Shown here piece by piece: positions 7,934 through 18,958 of a stretch of 64,000 nucleotides of DNA. Position 1 is the first letter of the stretch. Every line of letters starts with the position of its first letter. The position numbers and the translations under genes are program-made. A model generated the notes under the pieces. The model saw only the letters and a program-made list of their open reading frames with translations, did no database searches and had not been told where the DNA came from. Origin of the DNA: Ramlibacter aurantiacus (GTDB lineage: Bacteria > Pseudomonadota > Gammaproteobacteria > Burkholderiales > Burkholderiaceae_C); the NCBI RefSeq assembly GCF_016722895.1, contig NZ_JAEQNA010000004.1, positions 248,001 to 312,000 of the forward strand. The letters are read 5' to 3'.

Positions 7934-9877
7934 ATGTTGTATCCCGAAGAATTCGACGTGATCGTCGTCGGCGGCGGCCATGCCGGCACCGAGGCTGCGC
8001 TGGCGGCCGCCCGCATGGGCTGCAAGACCCTGCTGTTGACCCACAACATCGAGACGCTGGGCCAGATGAGCTGCAACCCCTCGATCGGCGGCATCGGCAA
8101 GGGCCACCTGGTCAAGGAGGTGGACGCGCTGGGCGGCGCCATGGCCATCGCCACGGACGAGGCGGGCATCCAGTTCCGCATCCTCAACAGCTCCAAGGGG
8201 CCGGCGGTGCGTGCCACACGGGCCCAGGCCGACCGGGTGCTTTACAAGGCGGCGATCCGCGCCCGTTTGGAAAACCAGGCCAACCTCAGCCTGTTCCAGC
8301 AGGCCGTGGACGACCTGATGGTCGAGGGCGACCGAGTGGTGGGGGCGGTGACGCAGATCGGCATTCGCTTCCGGGCCCGTGCGGTGGTGCTCACGGCCGG
8401 GACCTTCCTGGACGGCAAGATCCACGTGGGCCTGAACCACTACGCGGCAGGCCGGGCCGGGGACCCGCCGGCGGTGTCGCTGTCGGCGCGGCTGAAAGAG
8501 CTGAAGCTGCCGCAGGGACGCCTCAAGACCGGCACGCCGCCGCGCATCGACGGCCGCACGATCGACTTCTCGCGCTGCGAGGAGCAGCCGGGCGACCTGG
8601 ATCCGGTGCCGGTCTTCAGTTTCATGGGCCAGGCGCGCATGCACCCGCGCCAGGTGCCCTGCTGGATCACCCATACCAACGAACGCACGCACGAGATCAT
8701 CCGCTCCGGCTTCGACCGCAGCCCCATGTTCACCGGCAAGATCGAAGGCGTGGGCCCGCGCTACTGCCCCAGCGTGGAGGACAAGATCAACCGGTTCGCG
8801 GGCAAGGAGAGCCACCAGATCTTCCTGGAGCCGGAGGGCCTGAGCACGCACGAGTTCTATCCGAACGGCATCTCGACCAGCTTGCCATTCGACGTGCAGT
8901 ACGAGCTGGTGCGCTCCATGCCGGGCCTGGAGCGGGCGCACATCCTGCGCCCCGGCTACGCAATCGAGTACGACTATTTCGACCCCCGCGCGCTCAAGAG
9001 CAGCTTCGAGACCCGCCAGATCGCGGGCTTGTTCTTTGCGGGGCAGATCAATGGCACCACCGGCTACGAGGAAGCGGCGGCGCAGGGGTTGTTCGCCGGC
9101 GTCAACGCGGCCCTGGCGTGCCGGGGCGAGCCGGCCTGGTTGCCGGGCCGCGACGAGGCCTACCTGGGCGTCCTGGTGGACGACCTGATCACCAAGGGGG
9201 TGACCGAGCCCTACCGCATGTTCACCAGCCGCGCCGAGTTCCGGCTGCAGCTGCGCGAGGACAACGCGGACATGCGCCTCACCGAAGCCGGGCGCCGCCT
9301 GGGGCTGGTCGACGACGCGCGCTGGGCCGCCTTCGGCCGCAAGCGGGACGCTGTTTCACGTGAAACAGAGCGGCTGAAGTCGACGTGGGTCAATCCCCGC
9401 AACCTGCCTCCCGCCGAGTCGGAGCGAGTGTTGGGCAAGAGCATCGAGCGGGAATACAGCCTGCTGGACCTGCTGCGCCGGCCCGGGGTGAGCCACGCCG
9501 CACTCCTCGGCATGGACGGCGGCCGGTACGCCACCGACGCTGTTTCACGTGAAACGTTGGGCGAGTTGCACGACGCGGTGGTCGAGCAGGTCGAAATCGG
9601 AGCCAAGTACGCCGGCTACATCGATCGCCAGAAGGACGAGGTGGAGCGGTCCGCCTACTACGAGAAGCTCCGGCTGCCCGACGAACTCGATTACATGCAG
9701 GTGTCGGCGCTCAGCATCGAAGTGCGGCAGAAGCTCGCCAAGCACCGACCGGAAACCCTGGGGCAGGCTTCGCGCATCTCGGGTGTCACGCCGGCCGCCA
9801 TCTCGCTGCTGCTGGTGCATCTCAAGAAGACCCGCTCCAAGGGCTTTGCCCAGGCCGCGAGTTCGCAGCCGGCATGA
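7934..9877 (+). CDS. mnmG: tRNA U34 5-carboxymethylaminomethyl synthase MnmG
   Basis: A 647-residue FAD enzyme that with MnmE modifies U34 of several tRNAs. The N-terminal dinucleotide fold [12 protein letters not shown], the [16 protein letters not shown] block and the [16 protein letters not shown] block are all present, and the length is normal. A gap of 275 bases with a TAAAAT -10-like element at 7800-7805 precedes it. Two parS-like palindromes at 9352 and 9541 lie in its 3' third and are translated as VSRET twice. It overlaps rsmG by ATGA. Confidence 0.97.
   Translation: MLYPEEFDVIVVGGGHAGTEAALAAARMGCKTLLLTHNIETLGQMSCNPSIGGIGKGHLVKEVDALGGAMAIATDEAGIQFRILNSSKGPAVRATRAQADRVLYKAAIRARLENQANLSLFQQAVDDLMVEGDRVVGAVTQIGIRFRARAVVLTAGTFLDGKIHVGLNHYAAGRAGDPPAVSLSARLKELKLPQGRLKTGTPPRIDGRTIDFSRCEEQPGDLDPVPVFSFMGQARMHPRQVPCWITHTNERTHEIIRSGFDRSPMFTGKIEGVGPRYCPSVEDKINRFAGKESHQIFLEPEGLSTHEFYPNGISTSLPFDVQYELVRSMPGLERAHILRPGYAIEYDYFDPRALKSSFETRQIAGLFFAGQINGTTGYEEAAAQGLFAGVNAALACRGEPAWLPGRDEAYLGVLVDDLITKGVTEPYRMFTSRAEFRLQLREDNADMRLTEAGRRLGLVDDARWAAFGRKRDAVSRETERLKSTWVNPRNLPPAESERVLGKSIEREYSLLDLLRRPGVSHAALLGMDGGRYATDAVSRETLGELHDAVVEQVEIGAKYAGYIDRQKDEVERSAYYEKLRLPDELDYMQVSALSIEVRQKLAKHRPETLGQASRISGVTPAAISLLLVHLKKTRSKGFAQAASSQPA
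9352..9367. other. parS site 1 inside mnmG
   Basis: TGTTTCACGTGAAACA is a perfect 16-base palindrome matching the chromosomal ParB target parS. It lies in frame within mnmG, encoding Val-Ser-Arg-Glu-Thr. The parA-parB genes start 1.4 kb downstream. Confidence 0.93.
9541..9556. other. parS site 2 inside mnmG
   Basis: TGTTTCACGTGAAACG matches the parS palindrome in 15 of 16 positions, 189 bases from site 1. It is again read as Val-Ser-Arg-Glu-Thr in mnmG. Confidence 0.9.
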
Positions 9878-10536
9878 GCGGCGACGATCCGCTCGAGCAA
9901 CGCCTGCGCGCGGGCCTCGAGGCGCTGGCCCTCCACCTGTCGGATGCGCAGGTCCAGCAGCTGATGGCCTACCTGGGCCTGATCCAGAAATGGAACCGCG
10001 TCTACAACCTCACGGCAGTCCGTCAACCGCAGGAGATGCTCACGCACCACCTGCTCGACAGCCTGGCGATCGTGGCGCCGCTTCGCCGCCACGCGAGGGG
10101 CCGTGCGCTCCGGGTTCTGGATGTCGGCTCGGGCGCCGGCCTGCCGGGCGTGGTGCTGGCGATTTGCTCCCCGGAGTGGGCCGTGGACTGCGTCGATACG
10201 GTCGCCAAGAAGGCGGCTTTCATCCAGCAGGTGGCCGCGGCCCTGAAGCTGCGCAATCTGCGCGGCCTGCACGCCCGCGTCGAGACGCTGGCTTCCGCCT
10301 ATGACGTGGTCTGCTCCCGCGCGTTCGCCACCTTGGCCGACTTCACCGCCTGGTCGGGGCGGTGCCTGGCGGCGGAAGGCGCCTGGATGGCGATGAAGGG
10401 CAAGCACCCCGCCGACGAGATCGCCGTGGTCGAGCGGCACGGGGTGGACGTGTTTCACGTGGAACAGTTGCAGGTTCCCGGCCTCGAAGCAGACCGTTGC
10501 CTCGTCTGGATGAAAAAGCGCGAGGGGCTCACTTAA
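9874..10536 (+). CDS. rsmG: 16S rRNA G527 N7-methyltransferase RsmG
   Basis: A 220-residue AdoMet-dependent methyltransferase. The Rossmann motif [16 protein letters not shown] is near residues 84-99, followed by [14 protein letters not shown] and CSRAFA, all typical of RsmG (GidB). The start overlaps the mnmG stop as ATGA, the normal mnmG-rsmG operon. A third parS-like site lies near the 3' end, where it encodes Phe-His-Val-Glu. Confidence 0.96.
   Translation: MSGDDPLEQRLRAGLEALALHLSDAQVQQLMAYLGLIQKWNRVYNLTAVRQPQEMLTHHLLDSLAIVAPLRRHARGRALRVLDVGSGAGLPGVVLAICSPEWAVDCVDTVAKKAAFIQQVAAALKLRNLRGLHARVETLASAYDVVCSRAFATLADFTAWSGRCLAAEGAWMAMKGKHPADEIAVVERHGVDVFHVEQLQVPGLEADRCLVWMKKREGLT
10451..10466. 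other. parS site 3 inside rsmG
   Basis: TGTTTCACGTGGAACA matches the parS palindrome in 15 of 16 positions. It is in a different reading frame from the two mnmG sites, so the DNA word rather than the peptide is what is conserved. Confidence 0.88.
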
Positions 10537-10721
10537 ACTCGGCCGTTCTTTCCGGCCCGCTAGCCATTCCGCTTATCGCCTGTCGCATGTTCGGCGTTGC
10601 AGATCCCGGCGCTTTCGCGCCTGCGCCCCTCGTATCCCCGAGTCTTCATGGCCGGGCCGCCGATCAGTCGGTGAATCCGCCGGTCTCCCACCACCTGTCG
10701 GCCCGCGGAGGGGCCTGAACC

Positions 10722-11492
10722 ATGGCAAAGATCTTTTGCGTCGCGAACCAGAAGGGCGGGGTGGGCAAGACCACGACGGCCGTCAACCTGGCGGCCGGCC
10801 TGGCCAAAGTCGGGCAACGGGTGCTGCTGGTGGACCTTGACCCCCAGGGCAACGCCACCATGGGTTCCGGCGTGGACAAGCGCAAGCTCGAGCACTCGGT
10901 TTACGACGTGCTGCTGGAATCCTCGACCTTGCCCCAGGCCCGGGTGCGGGCGGAGAAGTGCGGTTATGACGTGCTGGGCGCCAATCGCGAGTTGGCCGGC
11001 GCCGAGGTCGAGCTGGTCGGCCTGGACCGGCGCGAAAAGCGACTGAGGCAAGCCATCCAGGCGGTCGAGGGCGAGTACGACTTCGTCCTGATCGACTGCC
11101 CGCCCTCCCTTTCGATGCTGACCTTGAATGGGCTTTGCGCTGCGCATGGCGTCGTGGTGCCCATGCAATGCGAGTACTTCGCGCTCGAGGGCCTGTCGGA
11201 CCTGGTCAACACCATCAAGCAGGTGCACGGCAACCTCAACCCGGATCTGAAAATCATCGGACTGCTGCGGGTGATGTTCGACACCCGCATCACCTTGCAG
11301 CAGCAGGTGAGCGACCAACTCAAGGCGCACTTCGGCGAGAAGGTGTTCAACACCGTCATCCCGCGCAACGTGCGCCTGGCCGAGGCCCCCAGCTACGGGT
11401 TGCCGGGTGTGGTGTTCGACCCGGGCGCGCGCGGCAGCCAGGCTTTCGTCGAATTCGCCAGCGAGATGGTGGCCCGCATCCGGAAGATGTGA
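10722..11492 (+). CDS. parA: Chromosome partitioning ATPase ParA
   Basis: A 256-residue Walker-type ATPase that moves ParB-parS complexes during chromosome segregation. It opens with the deviant Walker A motif KGGVGKTTT (signature Lys in GGVGK), has a switch I region with DLDPQGNAT, and Walker B FVLIDCPPS. There is no N-terminal DNA-binding domain, which is the chromosomal (Soj-like) type. It sits 185 bases after rsmG with its own leader, and is followed by a hydrolase gene and parB on the same strand. Confidence 0.96.
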   Translation: MAKIFCVANQKGGVGKTTTAVNLAAGLAKVGQRVLLVDLDPQGNATMGSGVDKRKLEHSVYDVLLESSTLPQARVRAEKCGYDVLGANRELAGAEVELVGLDRREKRLRQAIQAVEGEYDFVLIDCPPSLSMLTLNGLCAAHGVVVPMQCEYFALEGLSDLVNTIKQVHGNLNPDLKIIGLLRVMFDTRITLQQQVSDQLKAHFGEKVFNTVIPRNVRLAEAPSYGLPGVVFDPGARGSQAFVEFASEMVARIRKM

Positions 11493-11493
11493 G

Positions 11494-12021
11494 ATGGACG
11501 CCGCCGACGTCCTGCTCCTGCCGGGCTGGCATGGCAGCGGCCCGCAGCATTGGCAAACGCTCTGGGAGCGGCAGCATGGCTACCGCAGGGTGGAGCAGCA
11601 TGACTGGGAGCAGCCGCTGCGGGGCGACTGGGTCGCGCGGCTGCAGGACGTGGTGCTGTCGCGGCCCGGGCCCCTCGTGCTGGTGGCCCACAGCCTGGCC
11701 TGCCTGCTGGTGGCGGCCTGGGCGGCCGCCAGCCGCGAAACGCTGCGCGTCAGGGCCGCCCTGTTGGTGGCCCCGCCGGACCCGGCGCAGCTGCCCCTGC
11801 ATGGCTGGTCGCGGTTGTCACCGGGGCCCCTGCCGTTTCGCAGCCTGACCGTGGCCAGCCGCAACGACCCGTTCTGCCAGCCTGGGCGCGCGCGCATGCT
11901 GGCCGCGGGCTGGGGATCGGGATTCGTCGAGGCCGGCGACGCCGGCCACCTGAACGCCGATTCCAGCCTGGGCAGCTGGCCCGAGGGCCACGCGCTGCTT
12001 CAGGCCCTGTTGAAGGATTGA
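11494..12021 (+). CDS. RBBP9/YdeN-like serine hydrolase
   Basis: A 175-residue alpha/beta hydrolase lying between parA and parB. The family opening PGWHGSGPQHWQ is at residues 10-21; the catalytic triad appears as Ser67 in AHSLA, Asp125 in NDPF and His152 in GHLN. The ATG at 11494 is one base after the parA stop, and an upstream extension of the frame is only parA shadow. Substrate unknown; its position implies co-transcription with the partition genes, not necessarily a role in partition. Confidence 0.88.
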   Translation: MDAADVLLLPGWHGSGPQHWQTLWERQHGYRRVEQHDWEQPLRGDWVARLQDVVLSRPGPLVLVAHSLACLLVAAWAAASRETLRVRAALLVAPPDPAQLPLHGWSRLSPGPLPFRSLTVASRNDPFCQPGRARMLAAGWGSGFVEAGDAGHLNADSSLGSWPEGHALLQALLKD

Positions 12022-12044
12022 TTTTTTCCAGAGGAATGCCGGAT

Positions 12045-12971
12045 ATGGCCACCAAGAAACTCAAGGGACTCGGTCGTGGGCTGGAAGCGCTGCTCGGCCC
12101 GCGGCTGGAGGAGGGCGCCGCGGCGCAAGTCGAGGTCCCCGCCGCCAACCCGGGGCTGCCTGCCTCGCTGCTGCTGTCGGACATGGTGCCCGGTGCCTAC
12201 CAGCCCCGCACCCGCATGGACGAGGGCGCCCTTTACGAGCTGGCCGAAAGCATCAAGTCGCAGGGCATCATGCAGCCGATCCTGGTGCGCAAGCTGGCCA
12301 ACGGACCCAACGGCGGCAAGTACGAAATCATTGCCGGCGAACGGCGCTTCCGCGCGGCGCGGCTGGCCGGCCTGGACAGCGTGCCGGTGCTGGTGCGCGA
12401 CGTGCCCGACGAGGCTGCGGCCGCCATGGCCCTGATCGAGAACATCCAGCGCGAGGACCTCAACCCGCTGGAAGAGGCGCAGGGCCTGCAGCGGCTGGTG
12501 CGCGAATTCGGCCTGACGCACGAGCAGGCGGCACAGGCCGTGGGCCGCTCGCGCAGCGCGGCGTCCAACCTGCTGCGCCTGCTGAACCTGGCCGATCCCG
12601 TGCAGACGATGTTGATGGCCGGTGACCTGGACATGGGCCATGCCCGAGCGCTGCTGGCGCTGGAGCGTGCCTCGCAGATCACCGCGGCCAACCAGATCGC
12701 GGCGCGCAAGCTCTCGGTGCGCGAAGCCGAGGGGCTGGTCAAGAGGATCGGGGCCGAGTTCAGCCTGGTGTCGCCCAAGCCCAAGAAAGAGAAGTCGCGC
12801 GACCTGCGGCGCCTGGAGGAGGAGCTGTCGGACCTGCTCACCGCCGAAGTGGAGGTGCGGGTGAAAAAGCGGGTCAAGCGCCATGGCCGCAACGAGGAGA
12901 TGGGCGAAGTCGCCATCCAGTTCGGATCGCTGGACGAGCTCAATGGCCTGCTCGAACGCCTGCGCGGCTAA
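12045..12971 (+). CDS. parB: Chromosome partitioning protein ParB
   Basis: A 308-residue CTP-dependent DNA clamp that loads at parS. The start KKLKGLGRGLEALLG is the ParA-stimulating peptide; the CTPase region contains YEIIAGERRFRAA near residues 90-105 and LIENIQREDLNPLEEA near 130-145; the helix-turn-helix (HEQAAQAVGRSRSAASNLLRL) follows, and a C-terminal dimer domain ends the protein. The ATG at 12045 fits the AGAGGA ribosome site nine bases upstream; another in-frame ATG at 12036 abuts that site and is less likely. Confidence 0.96.
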   Translation: MATKKLKGLGRGLEALLGPRLEEGAAAQVEVPAANPGLPASLLLSDMVPGAYQPRTRMDEGALYELAESIKSQGIMQPILVRKLANGPNGGKYEIIAGERRFRAARLAGLDSVPVLVRDVPDEAAAAMALIENIQREDLNPLEEAQGLQRLVREFGLTHEQAAQAVGRSRSAASNLLRLLNLADPVQTMLMAGDLDMGHARALLALERASQITAANQIAARKLSVREAEGLVKRIGAEFSLVSPKPKKEKSRDLRRLEEELSDLLTAEVEVRVKKRVKRHGRNEEMGEVAIQFGSLDELNGLLERLRG

Positions 12972-13009
12972 GGCCGAATTGCGCTGGATTCTGTAGCGAT
13001 ACGGCGCGG

Positions 13010-14113
13010 TCAGTCGTCCGCCGCCATCGACACCGGCACCCGCGGCGCCAGCGCGCACATCAACTCGTAGCCGACCGTGCCGGCGGCGCGGGCAACCTCG
13101 TCGATGGCCAGTTGCGCGCCGCCGGCAGCCCGGCCCCACAGCGTGACTTCACTGCCCGTGCCGCAGCCGGGCAGGTCCGTGAGGTCCACCGCCAGCATGT
13201 CCATGCTGACCCGTCCCAGCGTGCGGGTGCGTTGCCCGTCGACCAGCACCGGGGTGCCGGTGCCGGCGTGGCGCGGGTAGCCGTCGGCATAGCCGCAGGC
13301 CACGATGCCGACCCGGGTCGGCACTTCGGCCCGGAACGTCGAGCCGTAGCCCACCGTGTCGCCGGGTGCGGCCTGCTGCATGGCGATCACCCGGCTGGCC
13401 AGGGTCATGGCGGGTTGCAGGTCCCAGTGCCCCAGGGCGTGCGTGGGATGGTCCGGCGAACTGCCATATACCGCGATCCCGGGCCGCACCCAGTCGGCGC
13501 GCACGCCAGCTTCGGACCCGAAGCGCAGGAGGGCGGCGCTGTTGGCCAGGGTGCGCTCGCCGGGCAGGTCGCGCGTCGCTTCCTCGAACACGCGCAGCTG
13601 GTGCGCGACCCCGCGGTCGCCGTCGGCATCGCTGAAGTGCGTCATCAGCGTGATCTCGTCCACCTGCGGGAGCGCCTCCAGCCGGGCCCATGCGGCGCGG
13701 AAGCGGTGGGGCGGGAAACCGAGGCGGTTCATCCCGGTGTTCATCTTCAGGAAGACGCGGTGCGGCGCGTGCGTCTTGTGCAGCGCCAGCATGTCGATCT
13801 GTTCGTCGCAGTGCACGGTGTGCCACAGGCCGAGGCGCGAACACAGCTCGAGGTCGCGTGCCTCGAATGCGCCTTCGAGCAGCAGCACCGGCCCGCGCCA
13901 GCCGAGGGCACGCACCCGCTCGGCTTCGTCCAGGTCGAGCAGGCCGAGGCCATCGGCGCCGCGCAGGGCATCGAACACGCGCTCGATGCCATGGCCGTAG
14001 GCATTGGCCTTGACGATGCCCCAGACGCGGGCGTCACCCGCGGCCTGCCGCAGCCGGGCCAGGTTGTGGCGCAGGGCCGAAGGATGGATGGTGGCCTGGA
14101 TCGGGCGGGGCAT
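13010..14113 (-). CDS. alr: Alanine racemase
   Basis: A 367-residue PLP enzyme giving D-alanine for peptidoglycan. Lys35 in VKANAYGHG is the PLP lysine and Tyr256 in VGYGSTF the second catalytic base; [10 protein letters not shown] is also present near the C-terminus. The ATG at 14113 gives the normal family N-terminus ([15 protein letters not shown]); the open frame continues 52 codons upstream into the gap shared with divergent lplT. Convergent with parB, 38 bases apart. Confidence 0.95.
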   Translation of the reverse strand: MPRPIQATIHPSALRHNLARLRQAAGDARVWGIVKANAYGHGIERVFDALRGADGLGLLDLDEAERVRALGWRGPVLLLEGAFEARDLELCSRLGLWHTVHCDEQIDMLALHKTHAPHRVFLKMNTGMNRLGFPPHRFRAAWARLEALPQVDEITLMTHFSDADGDRGVAHQLRVFEEATRDLPGERTLANSAALLRFGSEAGVRADWVRPGIAVYGSSPDHPTHALGHWDLQPAMTLASRVIAMQQAAPGDTVGYGSTFRAEVPTRVGIVACGYADGYPRHAGTGTPVLVDGQRTRTLGRVSMDMLAVDLTDLPGCGTGSEVTLWGRAAGGAQLAIDEVARAAGTVGYELMCALAPRVPVSMAADD

Positions 14114-14271
14114 GAGGCGTGGGCGGAAGGCGGAACGATGCGGGTTCCAGGTATCTTGGACGGACGGCCTGCAGCCGCCCCGGAACGTGAATTCTGCGTG
14201 ATATAACCGCGCGATTTTGGAGACAGACTGCCACGCACCAGGTTCGATCCTGGGTCTGGCCGCACGCACGA

Positions 14272-15552
14272 ATGAAGCGCGGCTTTTACACCATCATGTC
14301 GGCGCAGTTCTTTTCTTCGCTGGCCGACAACGCCTTGTTCGTGACCGCCGTCGAATTGCTGCGAAACCGCGGCGCCGGAGAGTGGCAGGGCGCCGCCCTG
14401 GTGCCCATGTTCGCGCTCTTCTACGTGGTGCTGGCACCCTTCGTCGGCGCCTTTGCCGATGCGCTGCCCAAGGGGCGGGTCATGTTCATCAGCAACGCGA
14501 TCAAGGTGGTCGGCTGCCTGGCGATGCTGTTCGGCCTGCACCCGTTGGCCGCGTACGCCATCGTGGGCCTGGGCGCCGCGTCGTACTCGCCAGCCAAGTA
14601 CGGCATCCTCACCGAGCTGCTGCCGCCTTCGCAGTTGGTCAAGGCCAATGGCTGGATCGAGGGCCTGACCATCGCTTCCATCATCCTGGGCATCCTGCTG
14701 GGGGGAACGCTGGTGAGCCATGCGGTGGCCGGGCGGCTGCTGCAGTGGGATCCGCTGGGCGCCATCGGCATCCGCCAGGCGCCCGAGGCGGCCATCTTCC
14801 TGCTGATCTTCGTCTATGCGCTGGCGGCCTGGTTCAACACGCGCATCCCGCACACCGGTGTCGAGATGCGGCCGATCCCCGCCAACGCGATGCAGCTGCT
14901 GCCCGACTTCTGGACCTGCAACGCGCGCCTGTGGCGTGACAAGCTGGGGCAGATTTCGCTGGCCACCACCACGCTGTTCTGGGGGGTCTCGGGCAACCTG
15001 CGCTACATCATCCTGGCCTGGAGCGCGGTGGCGCTGGGCTACGGCACCACGCAGGCGTCGGCCCTCACCGGTGTGGTGGCGCTGGGCACCGCGATCGGTG
15101 CCGTGGCGGCTTCCATGCGCATGCGGCTGGACGTGGCCACCAGCGTGATCCCGCTGGGCATCGGCATGGGACTGCTGGTGATCCTGATGAACTTCATCGA
15201 CAACGTCTGGCTGGCTGCGCCCTTCCTGATCCTGCTGGGTGCGCTGGGCGGCTTCCTGGTGGTGCCCATGAATGCACTGCTGCAGCACCGCGGCCACAAC
15301 CTGATGGGAGCCGGCCGGTCCATCGCCGTGCAGAACTTCAACGAGCAGGCCTGCATCCTCGGCCTGGGGGCCCTCTACAGCGCGTCCACCGGACTGGGCG
15401 TGTCGGCCTTCGGCGCCATCACCGGCTTCGGCGTGATCGTGGCCGGCGTGATGTGGCTGATCAAGCGCTGGCACGCGTGGAACACGGTGCACCACCGTGC
15501 CGAGGTCGAGCACCTGCTGGACGTCGCGCGCCACGACAAGGTGCATGGCTGA
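14272..15552 (+). CDS. lplT: Lysophospholipid transporter LplT
   Basis: A 426-residue major-facilitator protein with about twelve membrane helices that flips lysophospholipids inward. The N-terminal [22 protein letters not shown] and the [20 protein letters not shown] segment near residues 100-120 are typical of LplT. No fused acyltransferase is present, unlike the Aas-type fusions. The next gene starts inside its last codons (eight-base overlap), implying an operon. Confidence 0.92.
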   Translation: MKRGFYTIMSAQFFSSLADNALFVTAVELLRNRGAGEWQGAALVPMFALFYVVLAPFVGAFADALPKGRVMFISNAIKVVGCLAMLFGLHPLAAYAIVGLGAASYSPAKYGILTELLPPSQLVKANGWIEGLTIASIILGILLGGTLVSHAVAGRLLQWDPLGAIGIRQAPEAAIFLLIFVYALAAWFNTRIPHTGVEMRPIPANAMQLLPDFWTCNARLWRDKLGQISLATTTLFWGVSGNLRYIILAWSAVALGYGTTQASALTGVVALGTAIGAVAASMRMRLDVATSVIPLGIGMGLLVILMNFIDNVWLAAPFLILLGALGGFLVVPMNALLQHRGHNLMGAGRSIAVQNFNEQACILGLGALYSASTGLGVSAFGAITGFGVIVAGVMWLIKRWHAWNTVHHRAEVEHLLDVARHDKVHG

Positions 15553-16453
15553 ACGGCCGTGGTCCGCCGGCGCCGCGCCGGCCCTGGCACTGGTGGCCAA
15601 CGCCTTCATCTGGGGCGTCTCGTGGTGGCCGTTTCGCCAGTTGCAGCAGCAGGGGCTGCACCCTCTCTGGGGCACGGCCGTGGTGTTCGCGGTGGCTGCC
15701 GCCTGCGTGCTGGCGGTGCGGCCGGCCGCCTTCGCCCAGTCCCGTGCCCACGTGCCGCAGCTCTTGCTGCTGGGGGTGGTGGCCGGCCTCACCAACGTCG
15801 GCTTCAACTGGGGCATCACGGTGGGCGACGTGGTGCGGGTGGTGCTGCTGTTCTACCTGATGCCCGCCTGGTCGGTCATCCTGGCCTGGCCCTTGCTGGG
15901 CGAGCGCCCCAGCGCCACCTCGCTGCTGCGGCTGCTCCTGGCGCTGCTGGGCGTTCTCGTGGTGCTGGACACCGGGGGCGGCTGGCCGATGCCCCGCGAG
16001 CTGGCCGACTGGCTGGGGCTTCTCAGTGGTGCCGGATTCGCCCTGACCAACATCCTGCTGCGCCGCCTGCGCCACGCCCCGGCCCCTTCCCGCGTGCTGG
16101 CGATGTTCGCCGGTGGTGGGGTCATCGCCACCGCGCTCGGGCTGTTCCTCACCGGGCATGGCGTGGTGCCGTCGCCGGCGCCGACCCCGCACGCGGCCGT
16201 GTTCGTGGCGCTGCTGGTCGCCGGATTCCTGGTCGGCAATGTCGCGCTGCAGTACGGGGCTGCGCGGCTGGCGGCGCACACCACGGCGCTCATCATGCTG
16301 TCCGAGGTCGTCTTTGCCAGCGCGTCCGCCGTGCTGCTCACCGGGGCCGTACCCGGCCTGCGTACCTGGCTCGGGGGCGCCCTGATCCTCGCCGCGGCGG
16401 CCTGGGCCGCGTGGCCGGGCGCCCCGGGGGCCAGGCGGGTCGTGGCGCCGTGA
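15545..16453 (+). CDS. EamA/DMT-family exporter
   Basis: A 302-residue membrane protein with ten predicted helices arranged as two EamA repeats (about residues 10-135 and 155-290), as in drug/metabolite transporters. Its substrate cannot be told from sequence. The ATG at 15545 overlaps lplT by eight bases; the frame upstream is lplT shadow. It overlaps the following protease gene by GTGA. Confidence 0.85.
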   Translation: MAERPWSAGAAPALALVANAFIWGVSWWPFRQLQQQGLHPLWGTAVVFAVAAACVLAVRPAAFAQSRAHVPQLLLLGVVAGLTNVGFNWGITVGDVVRVVLLFYLMPAWSVILAWPLLGERPSATSLLRLLLALLGVLVVLDTGGGWPMPRELADWLGLLSGAGFALTNILLRRLRHAPAPSRVLAMFAGGGVIATALGLFLTGHGVVPSPAPTPHAAVFVALLVAGFLVGNVALQYGAARLAAHTTALIMLSEVVFASASAVLLTGAVPGLRTWLGGALILAAAAWAAWPGAPGARRVVAP

Positions 16454-17196
16454 AACCGCCCTCCTTCACTCGCCGGTTCGGCCTGCCGTTCGCGGCGGCG
16501 CTGCTGGGCATCGGGGTGCTGGGGCATCAGGTGTGGGGCCAGCTGGGACACCTGGCCCTTCCGCCCTCAGTCGCGGGACTGCCCCGGTGGCAGGTGCTGC
16601 TGCTGAGCCTGTCCAATCCGCTGCTGTTATCGGTCCTCGGCAGCCTGGCGGGTGCCGCGCTGGCGCACCGCGTGGGCCTCGTCAGCGCACTGGCGGGCAC
16701 GGCGCCGTGGCCGTCGGCGCGGGACGCCACGCGCGCCGGCCTGGTCGGGCTCGCCGTCGCGGTGCTGCTGTTCGGCGCGGACGTGCTGCTGCGCCGGGCG
16801 ACCGGCGCGGACCTGCCGCAGGGACCCGTGTCCGGTGGCCAGCTGGCGCTCGGCGTCCTGTACGGCGGCATCACCGAAGAGGTCATGCTGCGCTGGGGCC
16901 TGTTGAGCGCACTCGCCTGCGGGCTGCACCGCGTCTTCGGGCGAAACGGCCAGCGGCCGGGCCTGGCCTGGATCGCCAACGCGATCACTGCCGTGCTCTT
17001 CGCCCTGGGCCACCTGCCGGCCCTGCTCGCCCTGGGCGAGCCCACGCCCGTCCTGCTGGCCCGGGTGCTGGTGCTCAACACGGTTGCCGGGCTGGCCTAT
17101 GGCTGGCTGTTCTGGCGCGGGCAGCTGGAATCGGCGATGACGGCGCATGCGGCAACCCACGTCGGCTTCTGGGTCCTGGGCGGCCTGGCGGGTTGA
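16450..17196 (+). CDS. CPBP-family intramembrane protease
   Basis: A 248-residue membrane protein with about six to seven helices. It carries the CPBP/Abi motifs: EEVMLRW (EExxxR) near residue 140, GHLPAL near residue 182 and HAATHVGFW near the C-terminus. Such proteins are glutamic-type CAAX-like proteases; the target here is unknown. It starts at a GTG overlapping the stop of the transporter gene, the only start that removes the shadow of that gene. Confidence 0.85.
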   Translation: MKPPSFTRRFGLPFAAALLGIGVLGHQVWGQLGHLALPPSVAGLPRWQVLLLSLSNPLLLSVLGSLAGAALAHRVGLVSALAGTAPWPSARDATRAGLVGLAVAVLLFGADVLLRRATGADLPQGPVSGGQLALGVLYGGITEEVMLRWGLLSALACGLHRVFGRNGQRPGLAWIANAITAVLFALGHLPALLALGEPTPVLLARVLVLNTVAGLAYGWLFWRGQLESAMTAHAATHVGFWVLGGLAG

Positions 17197-17245
17197 CTGC
17201 GGCCTGCTGCCTACAATCGCGCGCACCTTTCCTGCGAGGCTTTCC

Positions 17246-18929
<1,684 letters not shown>

Positions 18930-18958
18930 GCGAGGGCGCGAAGGAGGCGCCGCGCTCT

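Noticed and set aside
7659..10721. Possible chromosome replication origin near mnmG-rsmG-parA
   Set aside because: No DnaA-box clusters and no AT-rich unwinding region were seen; parS sites and parAB mark the partition region but do not show oriC.
14238..14253. CCAGG-TTCGATC-CCTGG, which looks like a tRNA T-arm, upstream of lplT
   Set aside because: No matching acceptor stem, anticodon arm or D-arm could be found in the upstream bases, so it is at most a fragment or chance hairpin, not a tRNA gene.
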